A DNA stretch of 64,000 nucleotides from Butyricicoccus sp. (GTDB lineage: Bacteria; Bacillota; Clostridia; Oscillospirales; Butyricicoccaceae): the NCBI GenBank assembly GCA_020025755.1, contig JAHHRO010000001.1:1-64000 (forward strand). Reading direction: 5' to 3'. A model generated the notes under the pieces. It searched no databases. It was not told the origin of the DNA and saw only the letters and a list, made by a program, of their open reading frames with translations. Below are positions 26,217 through 35,630 of the stretch, in pieces (position 1 is the first letter of the stretch; every line of letters begins with the position of its first letter). A program made the position numbers and the translations under genes.

Positions 26217-27083
26217 TCACTCCGCCGCGGCTGGTGCAGGCTGAACAGCCTGACCAGTCGTTACATCGGTGATAATGAACACATCGGTCACATCTGCCGG
26301 ATCGACAAAAGGACGAATGACTGCATAGTTGTTCATGCCGTTTTCCTCAGACATCACACGCTCGACCGTGCCGATCATAACGCCTTTCGGAAACACGCCG
26401 CCCTCGCCCGAGGTCTGGATGGTATCTCCAATGACCACATCACTGTCCTTTCCCAGATAGGAGAGGCGCAGCATGCCGTCACCCATCAGCTCATAGTCGC
26501 CCTGCGCTACACCGCTTTCACGGGTACGGGTCACGAGTGCACCTGCCTGCATGTTGGTATCCAGAATGGTCGTTACCTGACTGTAATTGGGCGCAGCCTG
26601 CGAAACATAGCCAACCATGCCCTCTGCCGTCACAACGAGATCATTCTTTTCCACGCCGTCCATCGTACCCTTATCGATGGAAATGGTAGTCGTCCACTGT
26701 CCCGGGGAATGTGCAATGACCTCCGCCATATCATAGCGGAAGCTCGGATTGTTCTTGACCAGTCCGGTCAGGATACGCAGCTGCTCGTTTTCATCCACTG
26801 CGATCTTTGCATCGCGTACCTGCTGTTCCAGCTCTGCGACTTTCTTGCGCAGCTCCGTATTTTCCGCTTCCATTGCATCATAGTTCTGATAATGTGCGAT
26901 CACATGCTCTATCTTTCCGCTTACGGTCGAAAGTCCCTTTTGCAGGGGTGCAAGTGCCGTGCCCACCGCAGCAGACACTGGAGAATCCTGTCCCGCAGCA
27001 CCTGTATATGCTGCAAGTCCAAGACACGCCGCCGCGATCAGCAGGATCACTGCCAGCACACGGGTCGTAATGATATTTCGCAA
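26217..27083 (-). CDS. mreC: Rod shape-determining protein MreC
   Basis: The 288-residue protein has one N-terminal transmembrane helix (VLAVILLIAAACLGLAAYTG), a coiled coil at about residues 65-105 (AENTELRKKVAELEQQVRD), and the beta-barrel domain typical of MreC. It scaffolds cell-wall synthesis outside the membrane. The start is TTG at 27083 behind AGGGGATAGGAC; no ATG is available before the coiled coil. mreB is not present next to it, although it often precedes mreC. Confidence 0.93.
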   Translation of the reverse strand: MRNIITTRVLAVILLIAAACLGLAAYTGAAGQDSPVSAAVGTALAPLQKGLSTVSGKIEHVIAHYQNYDAMEAENTELRKKVAELEQQVRDAKIAVDENEQLRILTGLVKNNPSFRYDMAEVIAHSPGQWTTTISIDKGTMDGVEKNDLVVTAEGMVGYVSQAAPNYSQVTTILDTNMQAGALVTRTRESGVAQGDYELMGDGMLRLSYLGKDSDVVIGDTIQTSGEGGVFPKGVMIGTVERVMSEENGMNNYAVIRPFVDPADVTDVFIITDVTTGQAVQPAPAAAE

Positions 27084-27099
27084 GTCCTATCCCCTCTTC

Positions 27100-27663
27100 T
27101 TAAACGATCTGATTTTCGCGCATATGCATATACAGGCGGCGCACTGGCAGCCCCATGACACTGTAATAGTCGCCCGTGATCCCTTCGATCAGACGCGCGC
27201 CAAGTCCCTGGATCCCATACGCACCGGCTTTGTCCATAGGCTCTCCTGTCTGGATATAGGCAGAGATCTCTGTTTCCTCAAGTGCTGCAAAGCGCACGGT
27301 CGTGATGACCGTATCCTTAATCATGGGCTTGTGTGGGATGCACAGAGCAAGTCCGGTCATAACCTCATGGGTGCGGCCGGATAGCAGGCGCAGCATGCGC
27401 CGTGCATCCTCTGCATCGACCGGTTTTCCAAGGGCCTGTCCGTCACATACGACCAGCGTATCCGATCCAATGACGACTGCCTCTGGGTTATGCCCTGCGA
27501 CTGCCTGCGCCTTCTGCGCGGCAAGTCTTGCAACTTCATCTGCAAGAGAGACCCCCTCGATCAGAGCCTCATCTACATCTGCCGGACACACCGTAAAATC
27601 CTGTGTGATCAGGCGTAAAAGCTCCTGTCTGCGCGGAGACTGGGAAGCTAAAATCAACTGCAT
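27100..27663 (-). CDS. maf: Maf-family nucleotide pyrophosphatase
   Basis: The 187-residue protein shows Maf/Ham1-superfamily signatures: LILASQSPRRQELL at the N-terminus and VVIGSDTLV in the middle. Maf proteins hydrolyse non-canonical or canonical NTPs (dTTP/UTP type) to monophosphates and slow septum formation when overexpressed. GAGGAG lies 6 bp before the ATG. It precedes mreC by 16 bp, the classical maf-mre order. Confidence 0.94.
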   Translation of the reverse strand: MQLILASQSPRRQELLRLITQDFTVCPADVDEALIEGVSLADEVARLAAQKAQAVAGHNPEAVVIGSDTLVVCDGQALGKPVDAEDARRMLRLLSGRTHEVMTGLALCIPHKPMIKDTVITTVRFAALEETEISAYIQTGEPMDKAGAYGIQGLGARLIEGITGDYYSVMGLPVRRLYMHMRENQIV

Positions 27664-27684
27664 TGTATTCTCCTCTTTCTGTGG

Positions 27685-29778
27685 TCACTCTACGCCACGC
27701 TGATACAGCCCACGGGTAAAGCCGTCAACAAACTCCAGCATATTTCCTTCCAGATAGGCATCCCAAATTTCTGCTGCCCGTTCCGGCGATTCGGTCGTCA
27801 GGCATACGCGCCCAAACGCCGCTCCAGCCTTCTTCCAATCACTTTTATCCGCCAGAAACAGCGGCTTACTGTTGAGCAGCGTATTGCGGCATCCAAACTC
27901 CGGAACGAGGGCAAAGGTCTGCCCCATGCGGTCGGTCAGGGTCGTAAGCCCCTGCTGACAGGTACACGCTCCCGTTCTGCGACGAATGGCGCAATTTTCA
28001 AACACCATAAGCGGCAAATGTCCATAAACGATCATTTCCGTCTCGATCGGCTTGGCAATATCGCGCAGCTGTGCAGTGCGCAGTTCAAAGGACAGGGTCT
28101 GTCGCGTGACCCCCTGTGCCTTGAGTGCTTCGAGCGCGGCACCGTTGCATACATTCAGCCCAAAGCCGCCATGTACGGTAAATCCCATGTGACGCAGCAG
28201 CCGAATCTGCCCGATGTTCATGGCACAAGCGATGGAAATGCCCATCTCCTGCACCGCTTGCAGCATCTGCTCGATCTTTGGCTGCTCCGTATCGCTGTAG
28301 ATGCGCGGCATCTGTATGGCAAGAGAAAAACCTGCATCCAAAAGCCGTGCGACGGTCTCCAGCTGTGCAGCAAGCTCCGTCAGTGGCACATAGATGGTAT
28401 GCGGACGGTTCCTGTACATCGCCTCTGTGATTTGGCTCAGATGGTGTATTTCTAAATTATACCCCGTAAATGCGGTGTTTTTGTGACCATTTTGTGAAAC
28501 TTCGTATGGGTTCCACCGACGATTTGGCGCGGCAGCACGTCGTGCATACAGCTTTTCGAGTGCCTCCCGACGCACTGCATTGATACGGGATGCAGGCACC
28601 ATCAGCCCCTCGGGCAGCGTGATCTCGATGTGTTCTGCAAAGAATGGTGTGCCACCTGTCTTGACCAGATTTTTTTCCAGCATTTCACGCGTGGTTGGCC
28701 GATTGTTCGCCCTTTCGACCGGAGCCAGATCAACTGCTGCCGCGCCATGCGTACCATCGTCCGCCGTGACCGTGATCCCATCCTCGGATACCGCGCAGGA
28801 GAGCGTGATGGGTACGAGCGGTGCTTCCTTGCCCACCGCAAAGCGGCGCGCTGCCTCATCATAAAGCGGCTTGACCTCCTGCAAAGACAGGTTGGTTTTG
28901 GTCCCAAACATCTTTTCATCTATTTTCCCAGTCAAATACCCATCGGTAAAGCCATCACGCGAAAAGACCTTGCGCAGGGTCTCATTTTCTTCCTGCGTCG
29001 GTCCACGCTGCTCACGCAGCAGATCGGCATAAATTTTTGTCACGATCGCGGTATATTCCGGACGCTTCATGCGCCCCTCGATCTTGAGCGAAGCCACGCC
29101 CATCTTGGTCAAGGTCGGGATCCACTTGGACGCGCAAAGATCCTTGAGCGAGAGCGGACTGCCCTTCTTACCATCCTGATAGGTATAAGGCAGGCGGCAA
29201 GGCTGGGCACACATGCCGCGGTTACCTGAACGCTGTCCGATCACAGCCGACATATAGCACTGTCCCGAATAGCACATGCAGAGTGCGCCATGAATAAAGA
29301 CCTCGGTCTCAATGCCAGCTTCTTTTGTGATCTTCTCGATCTCCTCCAGCGAACATTCACGCGAAAGCACGACGCGTGAGAAGCCCATCTCCTTTGCTGC
29401 CAGCGCGCCATCCAATGTATGAACGGTCATCTGGGTCGATGCATGCAGTTCAAGATCAGGTGCATGCTCCCGGATCAGCTTTGCAATGCCCACATCCTGT
29501 ACGATCAGCGCATCCGCACCTGCTTCATTCAAAAAGCACACATCCTCCATTGCCTCGGTCAGCTCATGGTCGAGCGCAACGATGTTGAATGTCACATTTG
29601 TTTTTACACCACGGGCACGGCAATATGCGATCGCCTCTGCCATTTCCTCCCGTGAAAAATTTTTCGCACCGCGGCGCGCATTGAAGGTACCAAACCCCAA
29701 ATAAACTGCATTCGCGCCATTCTGTACCGCCGCGCGAACGCCCTCAAAAGAGCCTGCCGGTGCCAATAGTTCGGGCAT
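27685..29778 (-). CDS. U32-family peptidase with DUF3656 extension
   Basis: The 697-residue protein has an N-terminal U32 domain (PELLAPAGSFEGVRAAVQNG; the signature EVFIHGALCMCYSGQCYMS with conserved cysteines; a second cysteine pair in CAQPC) and a long C-terminal region like DUF3656. Long U32 members (RlhA type) are RNA-hydroxylation factors in E. coli, while others are described as collagenase-like; which applies here is open. Its ATG shares one base with the stop of the coiled-coil gene upstream (TAATG), so translation is coupled. Confidence 0.88.
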   Translation of the reverse strand: MPELLAPAGSFEGVRAAVQNGANAVYLGFGTFNARRGAKNFSREEMAEAIAYCRARGVKTNVTFNIVALDHELTEAMEDVCFLNEAGADALIVQDVGIAKLIREHAPDLELHASTQMTVHTLDGALAAKEMGFSRVVLSRECSLEEIEKITKEAGIETEVFIHGALCMCYSGQCYMSAVIGQRSGNRGMCAQPCRLPYTYQDGKKGSPLSLKDLCASKWIPTLTKMGVASLKIEGRMKRPEYTAIVTKIYADLLREQRGPTQEENETLRKVFSRDGFTDGYLTGKIDEKMFGTKTNLSLQEVKPLYDEAARRFAVGKEAPLVPITLSCAVSEDGITVTADDGTHGAAAVDLAPVERANNRPTTREMLEKNLVKTGGTPFFAEHIEITLPEGLMVPASRINAVRREALEKLYARRAAAPNRRWNPYEVSQNGHKNTAFTGYNLEIHHLSQITEAMYRNRPHTIYVPLTELAAQLETVARLLDAGFSLAIQMPRIYSDTEQPKIEQMLQAVQEMGISIACAMNIGQIRLLRHMGFTVHGGFGLNVCNGAALEALKAQGVTRQTLSFELRTAQLRDIAKPIETEMIVYGHLPLMVFENCAIRRRTGACTCQQGLTTLTDRMGQTFALVPEFGCRNTLLNSKPLFLADKSDWKKAGAAFGRVCLTTESPERAAEIWDAYLEGNMLEFVDGFTRGLYQRGVE

Positions 29779-31268
29779 TATTTTCCGCCTTTCTTCCTTT
29801 TGTCCCGCATTTTCTGAGACTGATTGATTTGGATCTGTCGATTGAGTTCAGCTTTGAGCCGTTTGATCTCGGTCTCAGCTTCTTGGGATACAGGCGCAGC
29901 CTGCCTGCCGGCTTCGAGTGCAGCGCGTGCTTCATCCCGCTCAGTTCGGAGTTGCTCCAATTCGGCATGGATCTGCTGGGCATCCTGCATCTTGTTATAT
30001 TCTTTTTCAAGATCGCGCAAACGGGTCAGTTCGCGGCGCAGTTCGCCGATCTCACCGATCTCGCGCCCTGCCAGCTGCATTTTCGCCTTAGAAAACTCTT
30101 TTTTGACCTGTTCAAGTTCCAGATTGAGTGCATCGTATTCCGCTTTTGGGCAAACCTCGCCCTCGCCGCAGGCTGTGCGCAGCTGCTCGAGTTCACCGCG
30201 CAGGCGGCTGACTTCCTCCGCCTTTCCCTGCTGCTCACCAAGTGCCGTTTGCAGCTGCTCGATCTTGGCATGGAGCGGCGCAGGATCATTCTGCTCGATC
30301 TCAGCTTTCAGCTGTTCAATTTGTTTGTGCAGGCGTTCATTTTCATCCAGTTGTCTTTTCTGATCCTCCAAGACTGCATGCAGATGCTCGATTTCCGCGC
30401 GGAGCGGTGCGGGATCGTTGCGCATACATTCTGTGCGCAGCTGCTGCAGTTCGGTTTTCAGGTCACTGTTTTCACGCACCTGCGCTTCCTTGGCATCGAG
30501 TGCCGTCTGCAGACTCTTGATTTCCGTACAGAGTGGTTCTACCTTGACATGGGCTGCACGCAGTTCGGCATTTTCCCGTGTCAGTGCGTTGATCTGCTTA
30601 CGCGCCTCAGCCGATTCATTGGATTCCTTGGTTTGCAGCGCATCCAGTGCGGCACTGAGCTGCTCCAGTTCGCTTTGCAGAGAGTTTGTATGTTCTCTGA
30701 CTGCATTCTCTTTTTCAATGCGTGCCTGCTTGAGCGCGACGCGGAGGGTATCGTTTTCCTGCGCAAGGATATCGACCTTGCACGCCATAGACTTACCCTC
30801 TTCAATGCTGGCACGCGCGTTGTCGCACTCCTGTACCAGTGCATCGATCTGCTCATTGAGCCGTGCCATTTCGGCATCGGACTCCTCGCAGACGGTATTA
30901 TGCATCTGATGCATCTCATCGAGTTCTTTTTTGAGCCGTTTGATCTCTGTCATCAAAACCGCAGGATCTTCATCCGGACGAGTCTGGTGCATGGTTTTGA
31001 GTTCTTCTGACGCATGTGCCAGCTGCTCTTGCAGGGTTTCCATTTCCGCGCGCTGCTGCTCACATCGATGCCGCAGCTTTACAGCCTCGTCTGCCATATT
31101 GAGTGTTGCCAAAACACCTGTGGAAAACGCGGTCTTTCCGACAAGTCCTTTTGCTTCTGCAATTTTTTTATCTGTAATCGCGACAATTTCCTTCATATAT
31201 GCTTCGCTTTCATCTGCAATCAGTGAAAATTGCTGCCCAGCGATCTTTACGGTAAGACGGTTGTGCAT
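29778..31268 (-). CDS. ZapA-domain protein with long coiled-coil extension
   Basis: The 496-residue protein begins with a ZapA-type FtsZ-ring domain (NRLTVKIAGQQFSLIADES, then VAITDKKIAEAKG and ALLNMADEAVKL-type helices, residues 1-75). About 400 residues of nearly unbroken coiled coil follow, rich in Glu, Leu and Gln. The coiled coil holds repeated units with NDPAPL (twice) and IEQL, and ends in a basic tail (KMRDKRKKGGK). Ordinary ZapA is about 85-140 residues. It probably binds FtsZ and bundles or tethers it (inference). GGGAGGA lies before the ATG. It is the first gene of the shape/division string. Confidence 0.82.
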   Translation of the reverse strand: MHNRLTVKIAGQQFSLIADESEAYMKEIVAITDKKIAEAKGLVGKTAFSTGVLATLNMADEAVKLRHRCEQQRAEMETLQEQLAHASEELKTMHQTRPDEDPAVLMTEIKRLKKELDEMHQMHNTVCEESDAEMARLNEQIDALVQECDNARASIEEGKSMACKVDILAQENDTLRVALKQARIEKENAVREHTNSLQSELEQLSAALDALQTKESNESAEARKQINALTRENAELRAAHVKVEPLCTEIKSLQTALDAKEAQVRENSDLKTELQQLRTECMRNDPAPLRAEIEHLHAVLEDQKRQLDENERLHKQIEQLKAEIEQNDPAPLHAKIEQLQTALGEQQGKAEEVSRLRGELEQLRTACGEGEVCPKAEYDALNLELEQVKKEFSKAKMQLAGREIGEIGELRRELTRLRDLEKEYNKMQDAQQIHAELEQLRTERDEARAALEAGRQAAPVSQEAETEIKRLKAELNRQIQINQSQKMRDKRKKGGK

Positions 31269-31590
31269 CCCGATCTTCCTCCCTATTCATTGCATTGGTT
31301 GAGTATTTTTTATTATACCATATTTTTTGCGCCATCGCACGCAGATTCCGGATAGAATCTGGGATTTTTTCACATTGTCTGTATCTTTTGGCAGATGGGT
31401 CGTTTTGTGGGACAACATTCACAAAAGCCGGACGGCTTCCCAGACAGTGCGCCTTGTTTCCCCGTGATGCCTATGATAAAATAGATTTGTTCCAATACCG
31501 TTTCAGTCATACACCATCGGATCACGCATCCCCTGCGGCATTGACACGGTATCGGGCACACATGATCTTTAGGAATGGGCAGGTATCAAC
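31269..31590. other. Divergent promoter region between zapA-like and CYTH genes
   Basis: On the minus strand an extended -10 (TGGTATAAT, TATAAT at 31317-31312) lies 44 bp before the zapA-like ATG. On the plus strand TTGTTT (31454-31459)-17-TAAAAT (31477-31482) could drive the CYTH gene, giving a leader of about 100 bp. No gene or repeat is recognised in the rest. Confidence 0.5.
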
Positions 31591-32178
31591 ATGGAACGTG
31601 AATATAAATGGACAGCGGACAGAGAACAATTTACCACGCTCTGCACCGCACTCTCGCTCGACCCCCACATGATTTTCCCCCTCTCAATGGATGCAATCTA
31701 CTTCGATACCGCAGACGGCATGCTGCGTGACCAAAAAGTCGGATTGCGCCTGCGCCGCGAAAATGCAGAGACGATGTGCTGCATGAAGCTGCGCAATACG
31801 GCACAAAACGGGCTGCATGTACATGAGGAGTATGAGTGCCCTGCAGATACGCTTACAGAGGGACTGTCCAAGCTCGCCTCTGTAGGCGCACCGGCTGCGC
31901 TTTGTGAAACACTTGCGCAGACTTCCCTCATCCCCATTGCACAGGTGTCCTTTCTGCGCCACCCGATCCTGTGGGAGCATGGACGGTTTTCCGCCGAACT
32001 TTGCTTCGATCAGGGGCATTTTGTAAACAATGGACGCGATGCCGCCTTCTCTGAGATCGAATGCGAGTTCAAAGCAGGAGATATTTCTGCCTTTGAGCAC
32101 ACCTGCACGGAACTTGCCGCACGATTTGCACTCGTCCCCGAACTGCGTTCCAAACTGGCACGCGCGCTTTCCTTGTGA
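31591..32178 (+). CDS. CYTH-domain protein (triphosphate-tunnel family)
   Basis: The 195-residue protein opens with EREYKW, the ExExK signature of CYTH/triphosphate tunnel metalloenzymes. The expected YFDTADGMLRDQKVGLRLRRE and late FSEIECEFK follow. Characterised members hydrolyse inorganic triphosphate, thiamine triphosphate or make cAMP; the exact substrate is unknown. Length is normal for a single CYTH domain. It stands alone on the plus strand, 150 bp ahead of the metallo-beta-lactamase gene. Confidence 0.85.
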   Translation: MEREYKWTADREQFTTLCTALSLDPHMIFPLSMDAIYFDTADGMLRDQKVGLRLRRENAETMCCMKLRNTAQNGLHVHEEYECPADTLTEGLSKLASVGAPAALCETLAQTSLIPIAQVSFLRHPILWEHGRFSAELCFDQGHFVNNGRDAAFSEIECEFKAGDISAFEHTCTELAARFALVPELRSKLARALSL

Positions 32179-32257
32179 AAAGTGTGAAAATGCCATTTTG
32201 AGAACGCTAGATTTTCTTACCAAACACACAAATTTATTGCGGTTTTTTCTGTGAGAC

Positions 32258-32287
32258 TTGCACAAAATCCGCCTGCCATTGTATAAT
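32258..32287 (+). promoter_or_regulatory. Promoter of the MBL/DUF3006/lysA operon
   Basis: TTGCAC (32258-32263), an 18-bp spacer and a perfect TATAAT (32282-32287), 39 bp before the start codon. Confidence 0.65.
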
Positions 32288-32325
32288 GACCTTAGGCAGA
32301 TCATGAGCCAAGGAGTGCATCCGAC

Positions 32326-33207
32326 ATGTCATCTCACGAACGCTGCAAGCCAAGCCGCCGCACAGCGATTGCATTCGCTGTTTTTACGGTGCTTGTGGTT
32401 TGCTATGAACTATTTCTTTGGTTTTCCGGCAGCACTGCCCCCATCTCTGCCGCACAGTCGGCGGTACATTTTATCGATGTTGGGCAGGGCGACTGTGCAC
32501 TCATCCTTTCGGGTGAGGACGCAGTGCTGATCGATGCCGGTATTACCGCTGTCAGCGAACGCGTCACAGCGTATTTGCAGGAGGTCGGCGTATCCAGACT
32601 GACTGCTGCCATTGCCACCCACGCCCACGAAGACCACATCGGCGGCATGGCAGCCGTACTGCACAGATTCCCAACGGATACTTTATATCTGCCCAGCCAA
32701 ACAGCAAACACGCGCGCATATACCGCAATGCTGGATGCTGCTGAGGCAGCCGGAACACAGGTACAGGTTCCCATACCAGAGCAAGTGCTGCAATTTGGCG
32801 TAGATGCAGAAATACGCTTTCTCGCACCGCCACCCGATTCTGTTTATGAGAACCTCAATGATAGTTCCATTATTTCCATGTTTTCACAAGACGGACAGCG
32901 TGTGCTGTTTACCGGCGATTGCGAAACACTTGGAGAGACCGAATTGCTTGCCGCACAGCCCGATCTTGTCTGCGATGTGCTCAAGGTCGCGCACCATGGG
33001 AGCAACACCTCATCTACAGATGCTTTTCTGGATGCCGCACAACCCCGTATTGCGGTGATTTCTTGTGGCAAATACAACGACTACGGGCATCCGCATCCCA
33101 AAACACTGGAAAAACTCAGCGCAAGAGGCATCGAGATCCACTCTACCGCAGAGGAAGGAACCTATATTTACCCCATCATTCAAAAAGAAGGAGCGAACGC
33201 CGCATGA
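32326..33207 (+). CDS. ComEC/Rec2-related metallo-beta-lactamase-fold protein
   Basis: The 293-residue protein has one N-terminal membrane helix (residues 14-34) and an extracytoplasmic metallo-beta-lactamase domain with HFIDVGQGDCALI, the metal motif THAHEDHIGG, and late VAHHGSNTS and KYNDYGHPH. This is the stand-alone ComEC C-terminal-type domain, thought to act on nucleic acid or nucleotides at the cell surface; the activity is unproved. AAGGAG lies 10 bp before the ATG. It overlaps the next gene by ATGA, and pairing with DUF3006 is a recurring arrangement in Firmicutes. Confidence 0.87.
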   Translation: MSSHERCKPSRRTAIAFAVFTVLVVCYELFLWFSGSTAPISAAQSAVHFIDVGQGDCALILSGEDAVLIDAGITAVSERVTAYLQEVGVSRLTAAIATHAHEDHIGGMAAVLHRFPTDTLYLPSQTANTRAYTAMLDAAEAAGTQVQVPIPEQVLQFGVDAEIRFLAPPPDSVYENLNDSSIISMFSQDGQRVLFTGDCETLGETELLAAQPDLVCDVLKVAHHGSNTSSTDAFLDAAQPRIAVISCGKYNDYGHPHPKTLEKLSARGIEIHSTAEEGTYIYPIIQKEGANAA

Positions 33208-33428
33208 AAGAACAGGCAGTTATTGATCGCTTCGAGGGTGATTTCATCATTCTTGAGACCGATCATGGTATGATCCAGATCCTCCGCAGCCATGCACCTG
33301 TTATGGCCGCAGAAGGCATGGTCGTCTGGTACGAGGGCGACCGCATCTTAGAACTGGACGAAGCAGAGACCGCACGCCGCGAGGCAACCAGCCGCCGCCG
33401 TTTCGAGCGTATTCTCGGTGATAAATAA
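33204..33428 (+). CDS. DUF3006 family small protein
   Basis: The 74-residue protein has the DUF3006 pattern VIDRFEGDFIILETDHGMIQI, a beta-rich domain with many acidic residues, and a basic tail (RREATSRRRFERIL). Its ATG overlaps the TGA of the metallo-beta-lactamase gene (GCATGA), and GAAGGAG lies 12 bp upstream. Translational coupling suggests it works with or regulates that enzyme. The function is unknown. Confidence 0.85.
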   Translation: MKEQAVIDRFEGDFIILETDHGMIQILRSHAPVMAAEGMVVWYEGDRILELDEAETARREATSRRRFERILGDK

Positions 33429-33455
33429 AGACTTTACCACAAAGGAATGAATCCA

Positions 33456-34721
33456 ATGAATCAGAAAAAACCATTCATCTCGCTGGAACAGGTTCAGGAG
33501 ATGGTAAAGACGTACCCCACGCCCTTTCATCTCTATGATGAAAAGGGTATTCGTGAAAATGCACGTCGTGTAAAGGAAGCATTTGCATGGAATCCCGGCT
33601 TCCGCGAATATTTCGCAGTCAAGGCGACCCCCACTCCGCGCCTGCTACAGATCTTAAAGGAAGAAGGCTTTGGCTGTGACTGTTCCAGCTACACCGAGCT
33701 TCTCATGAGCGAAGCCGTGGGACAGACCGGACATGATATCATGTTCTCCTCCAACGTGACGCCGGCAGAGGATTTTGCACTGGCTGCCAAGCTGGGCGCG
33801 ATCATCAATTTTGACGATATCACCCATATCGACTTTTTTGAAAAGATCGCCCCGTTCCCTGAGACCATGTCCTGCCGCTACAATCCGGGTGGTGATTTCA
33901 AGATCGAAAACGAGATCATGGACACGCCGCAGGATGCAAAGTATGGCATGACCCGTGCGCAGATGACAGAAGCCTTTTTGAAACTCAAGGAAAAGGGTGT
34001 CAAGCACTTTGGCATTCATGCATTTCTGGCATCGAACACCGTTGCCAACGAATATTATCCCGTTCTTGCCCGTCTGCTCTTTGAGACCGCAGTCGAGCTG
34101 CACAAGGAAACCGGTGTCCACATCGCATTCGTAAATTTGTCCGGTGGCGTGGGCATCCCCTACCGTCCGGAGCAGCAGGCAAGCGATATCATGGCGATCG
34201 GCGAAGGCGTGCGCAAGGCATACGAAGAAGTGCTGGTTCCGGCTGGTATGGGCGATGTTGCCATTTATTCCGAGATGGGACGCTTTATCCTTGGGCCATA
34301 CGGCTGTCTCGTGACCCGATGCCTGCACCACAAGCACACCCACAAGGAGTATGTTGGCTTGGATGCCTGCGCTGCAAACCTCATGCGTCCTGCAATGTAC
34401 GGTGCATACCATCATATCACGGTACTCGGCAAGGAGGATGCCCCACACGATCACATGTACGATGTGACCGGCGGTCTGTGTGAAAACAACGATAAGTTCG
34501 CGATTGACCGTATGCTGCCCGAGATTGAGGACGGGGACTATCTCGTGATTCATGACACCGGTGCGCACGGCTTCTCTATGGGCTATAACTATAACGGCAA
34601 GCTGCGCTCTGCGGAGATCCTGCTTCGTGAGGACGGCTCTACTGAGCTTATCCGCCGCGCTGAGACCCCAGAGGACTACTTTGCAACCCTTGATTTCACT
34701 GGATTGTTTGATAAAAAGTAA
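33456..34721 (+). CDS. lysA: Diaminopimelate decarboxylase
   Basis: The 421-residue fold-type III PLP enzyme has the lysine that binds PLP in FAVKATPTP, followed by GCDCSSYTEL, the glycine-rich NLSGGVGIPY, EMGRFILGPYG and the C-terminal YDVTGGLCENND with the active-site cysteine. It makes L-lysine from meso-diaminopimelate. I choose the second of two close ATG codons (33456) because AAAGGA is 9 bp upstream; the first ATG directly abuts the Shine-Dalgarno. It lies 27 bp after the DUF3006 gene. The sequence belongs to a clostridial subgroup, so a related decarboxylase activity cannot be wholly excluded. Confidence 0.88.
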   Translation: MNQKKPFISLEQVQEMVKTYPTPFHLYDEKGIRENARRVKEAFAWNPGFREYFAVKATPTPRLLQILKEEGFGCDCSSYTELLMSEAVGQTGHDIMFSSNVTPAEDFALAAKLGAIINFDDITHIDFFEKIAPFPETMSCRYNPGGDFKIENEIMDTPQDAKYGMTRAQMTEAFLKLKEKGVKHFGIHAFLASNTVANEYYPVLARLLFETAVELHKETGVHIAFVNLSGGVGIPYRPEQQASDIMAIGEGVRKAYEEVLVPAGMGDVAIYSEMGRFILGPYGCLVTRCLHHKHTHKEYVGLDACAANLMRPAMYGAYHHITVLGKEDAPHDHMYDVTGGLCENNDKFAIDRMLPEIEDGDYLVIHDTGAHGFSMGYNYNGKLRSAEILLREDGSTELIRRAETPEDYFATLDFTGLFDKK

Positions 34722-34741
34722 ACCCGATATCGAAAGCATAG

Positions 34742-34775
34742 AAAAAGTGGCGAGGACATCCTCACCACTTTTTTT
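34742..34775. terminator. Bidirectional terminator between lysA and the PNP gene
   Basis: AAAAGTGG-GAGGA/TCCTC-CCACTTTT with a 2-nt loop and one bulged base on each side. T runs lie on both strands, serving convergent genes. Confidence 0.85.
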
Positions 34776-34781
34776 GTTTAC

Positions 34782-35597
34782 TCACAGCAATTCGATCACC
34801 TTGCGCATCAGCACTCGGAAGGTCTGCCCTCGCGTGTTTGCCATCTGCTTGACCTCCTCATCTGACAGCGCATTGCCTGTTATTCCTGCCGCCATATTGG
34901 TGATCATGGAGATGCCCAGCACAGGCAGCTTGCAGTAAGACGCTGCAATGCTTTCAAACACGGTAGACATACCGACCGCATCGCCGCCCAATGTGCGGAA
35001 CATACGGATCTCGGCTGCCGTCTCATACTGCGGTCCATTCACACCCACATACACACCGTGGTGCAGGCGGATACCACATTCCTGTGCCGCACGATCGGCA
35101 AGATCACGCAGGAACTTGGGGTAAACATGACACATATCCGGAAATCTGTCGCCAACGCGCGCATCATTTTCTCCGGTCAGCGGGCTTTTTCCGGTCATAT
35201 TGATATGATCTTCAAATACCATAAATTCACCTGCTTGGAAGTCCATGTTGATGCCGCCTGCCGCATTGGTGAGGATGACCGCTTTTACCCCCAACGCCTG
35301 CATGACCCAAATAGGATACGCGACCTCCTCAGGTGCATACCCCTCATAGCCATGCAGCCGCCCCTGCATACAGAGCACGGTTTTTCCCGCAAGCTGTCCC
35401 AGAACCAAACGGCCTGCATGGTCAGGTGCAGTGGAACATCGAAAATGCGGAATTTTTCCAAAGGGAACTGCGATCTGGTTTTCCAGTTCATCTGCCAAGG
35501 GTCCTAGTCCGGACCCCAGCACCAAAGCAACATCCGGTGTACGTCCACCAAATATCTGTTTCAAAAACGCGGTACTCTGCTCGATCTTTTCATACAT
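34782..35597 (-). CDS. Purine nucleoside phosphorylase (trimeric type)
   Basis: The 271-residue protein belongs to the PNP/MTAP type I family: ALVLGSGLGPLADE, the phosphate-site HxGR-like QGRLHGYEGY, AVILTNAAGGIN, and VGVNGPQYETAAEI followed by GMSTVFESIAA. It splits inosine and guanosine with phosphate to free base and ribose 1-phosphate. GGGAGGG lies 6 bp before the ATG. It follows an adenosine-deaminase-like amidohydrolase gene after 33 bp; together they would take adenosine-type nucleosides to hypoxanthine. Confidence 0.93.
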   Translation of the reverse strand: MYEKIEQSTAFLKQIFGGRTPDVALVLGSGLGPLADELENQIAVPFGKIPHFRCSTAPDHAGRLVLGQLAGKTVLCMQGRLHGYEGYAPEEVAYPIWVMQALGVKAVILTNAAGGINMDFQAGEFMVFEDHINMTGKSPLTGENDARVGDRFPDMCHVYPKFLRDLADRAAQECGIRLHHGVYVGVNGPQYETAAEIRMFRTLGGDAVGMSTVFESIAASYCKLPVLGISMITNMAAGITGNALSDEEVKQMANTRGQTFRVLMRKVIELL

Positions 35598-35630
35598 GAT
35601 GATCCCTCCCGATCGCCAAATTACACAGCC

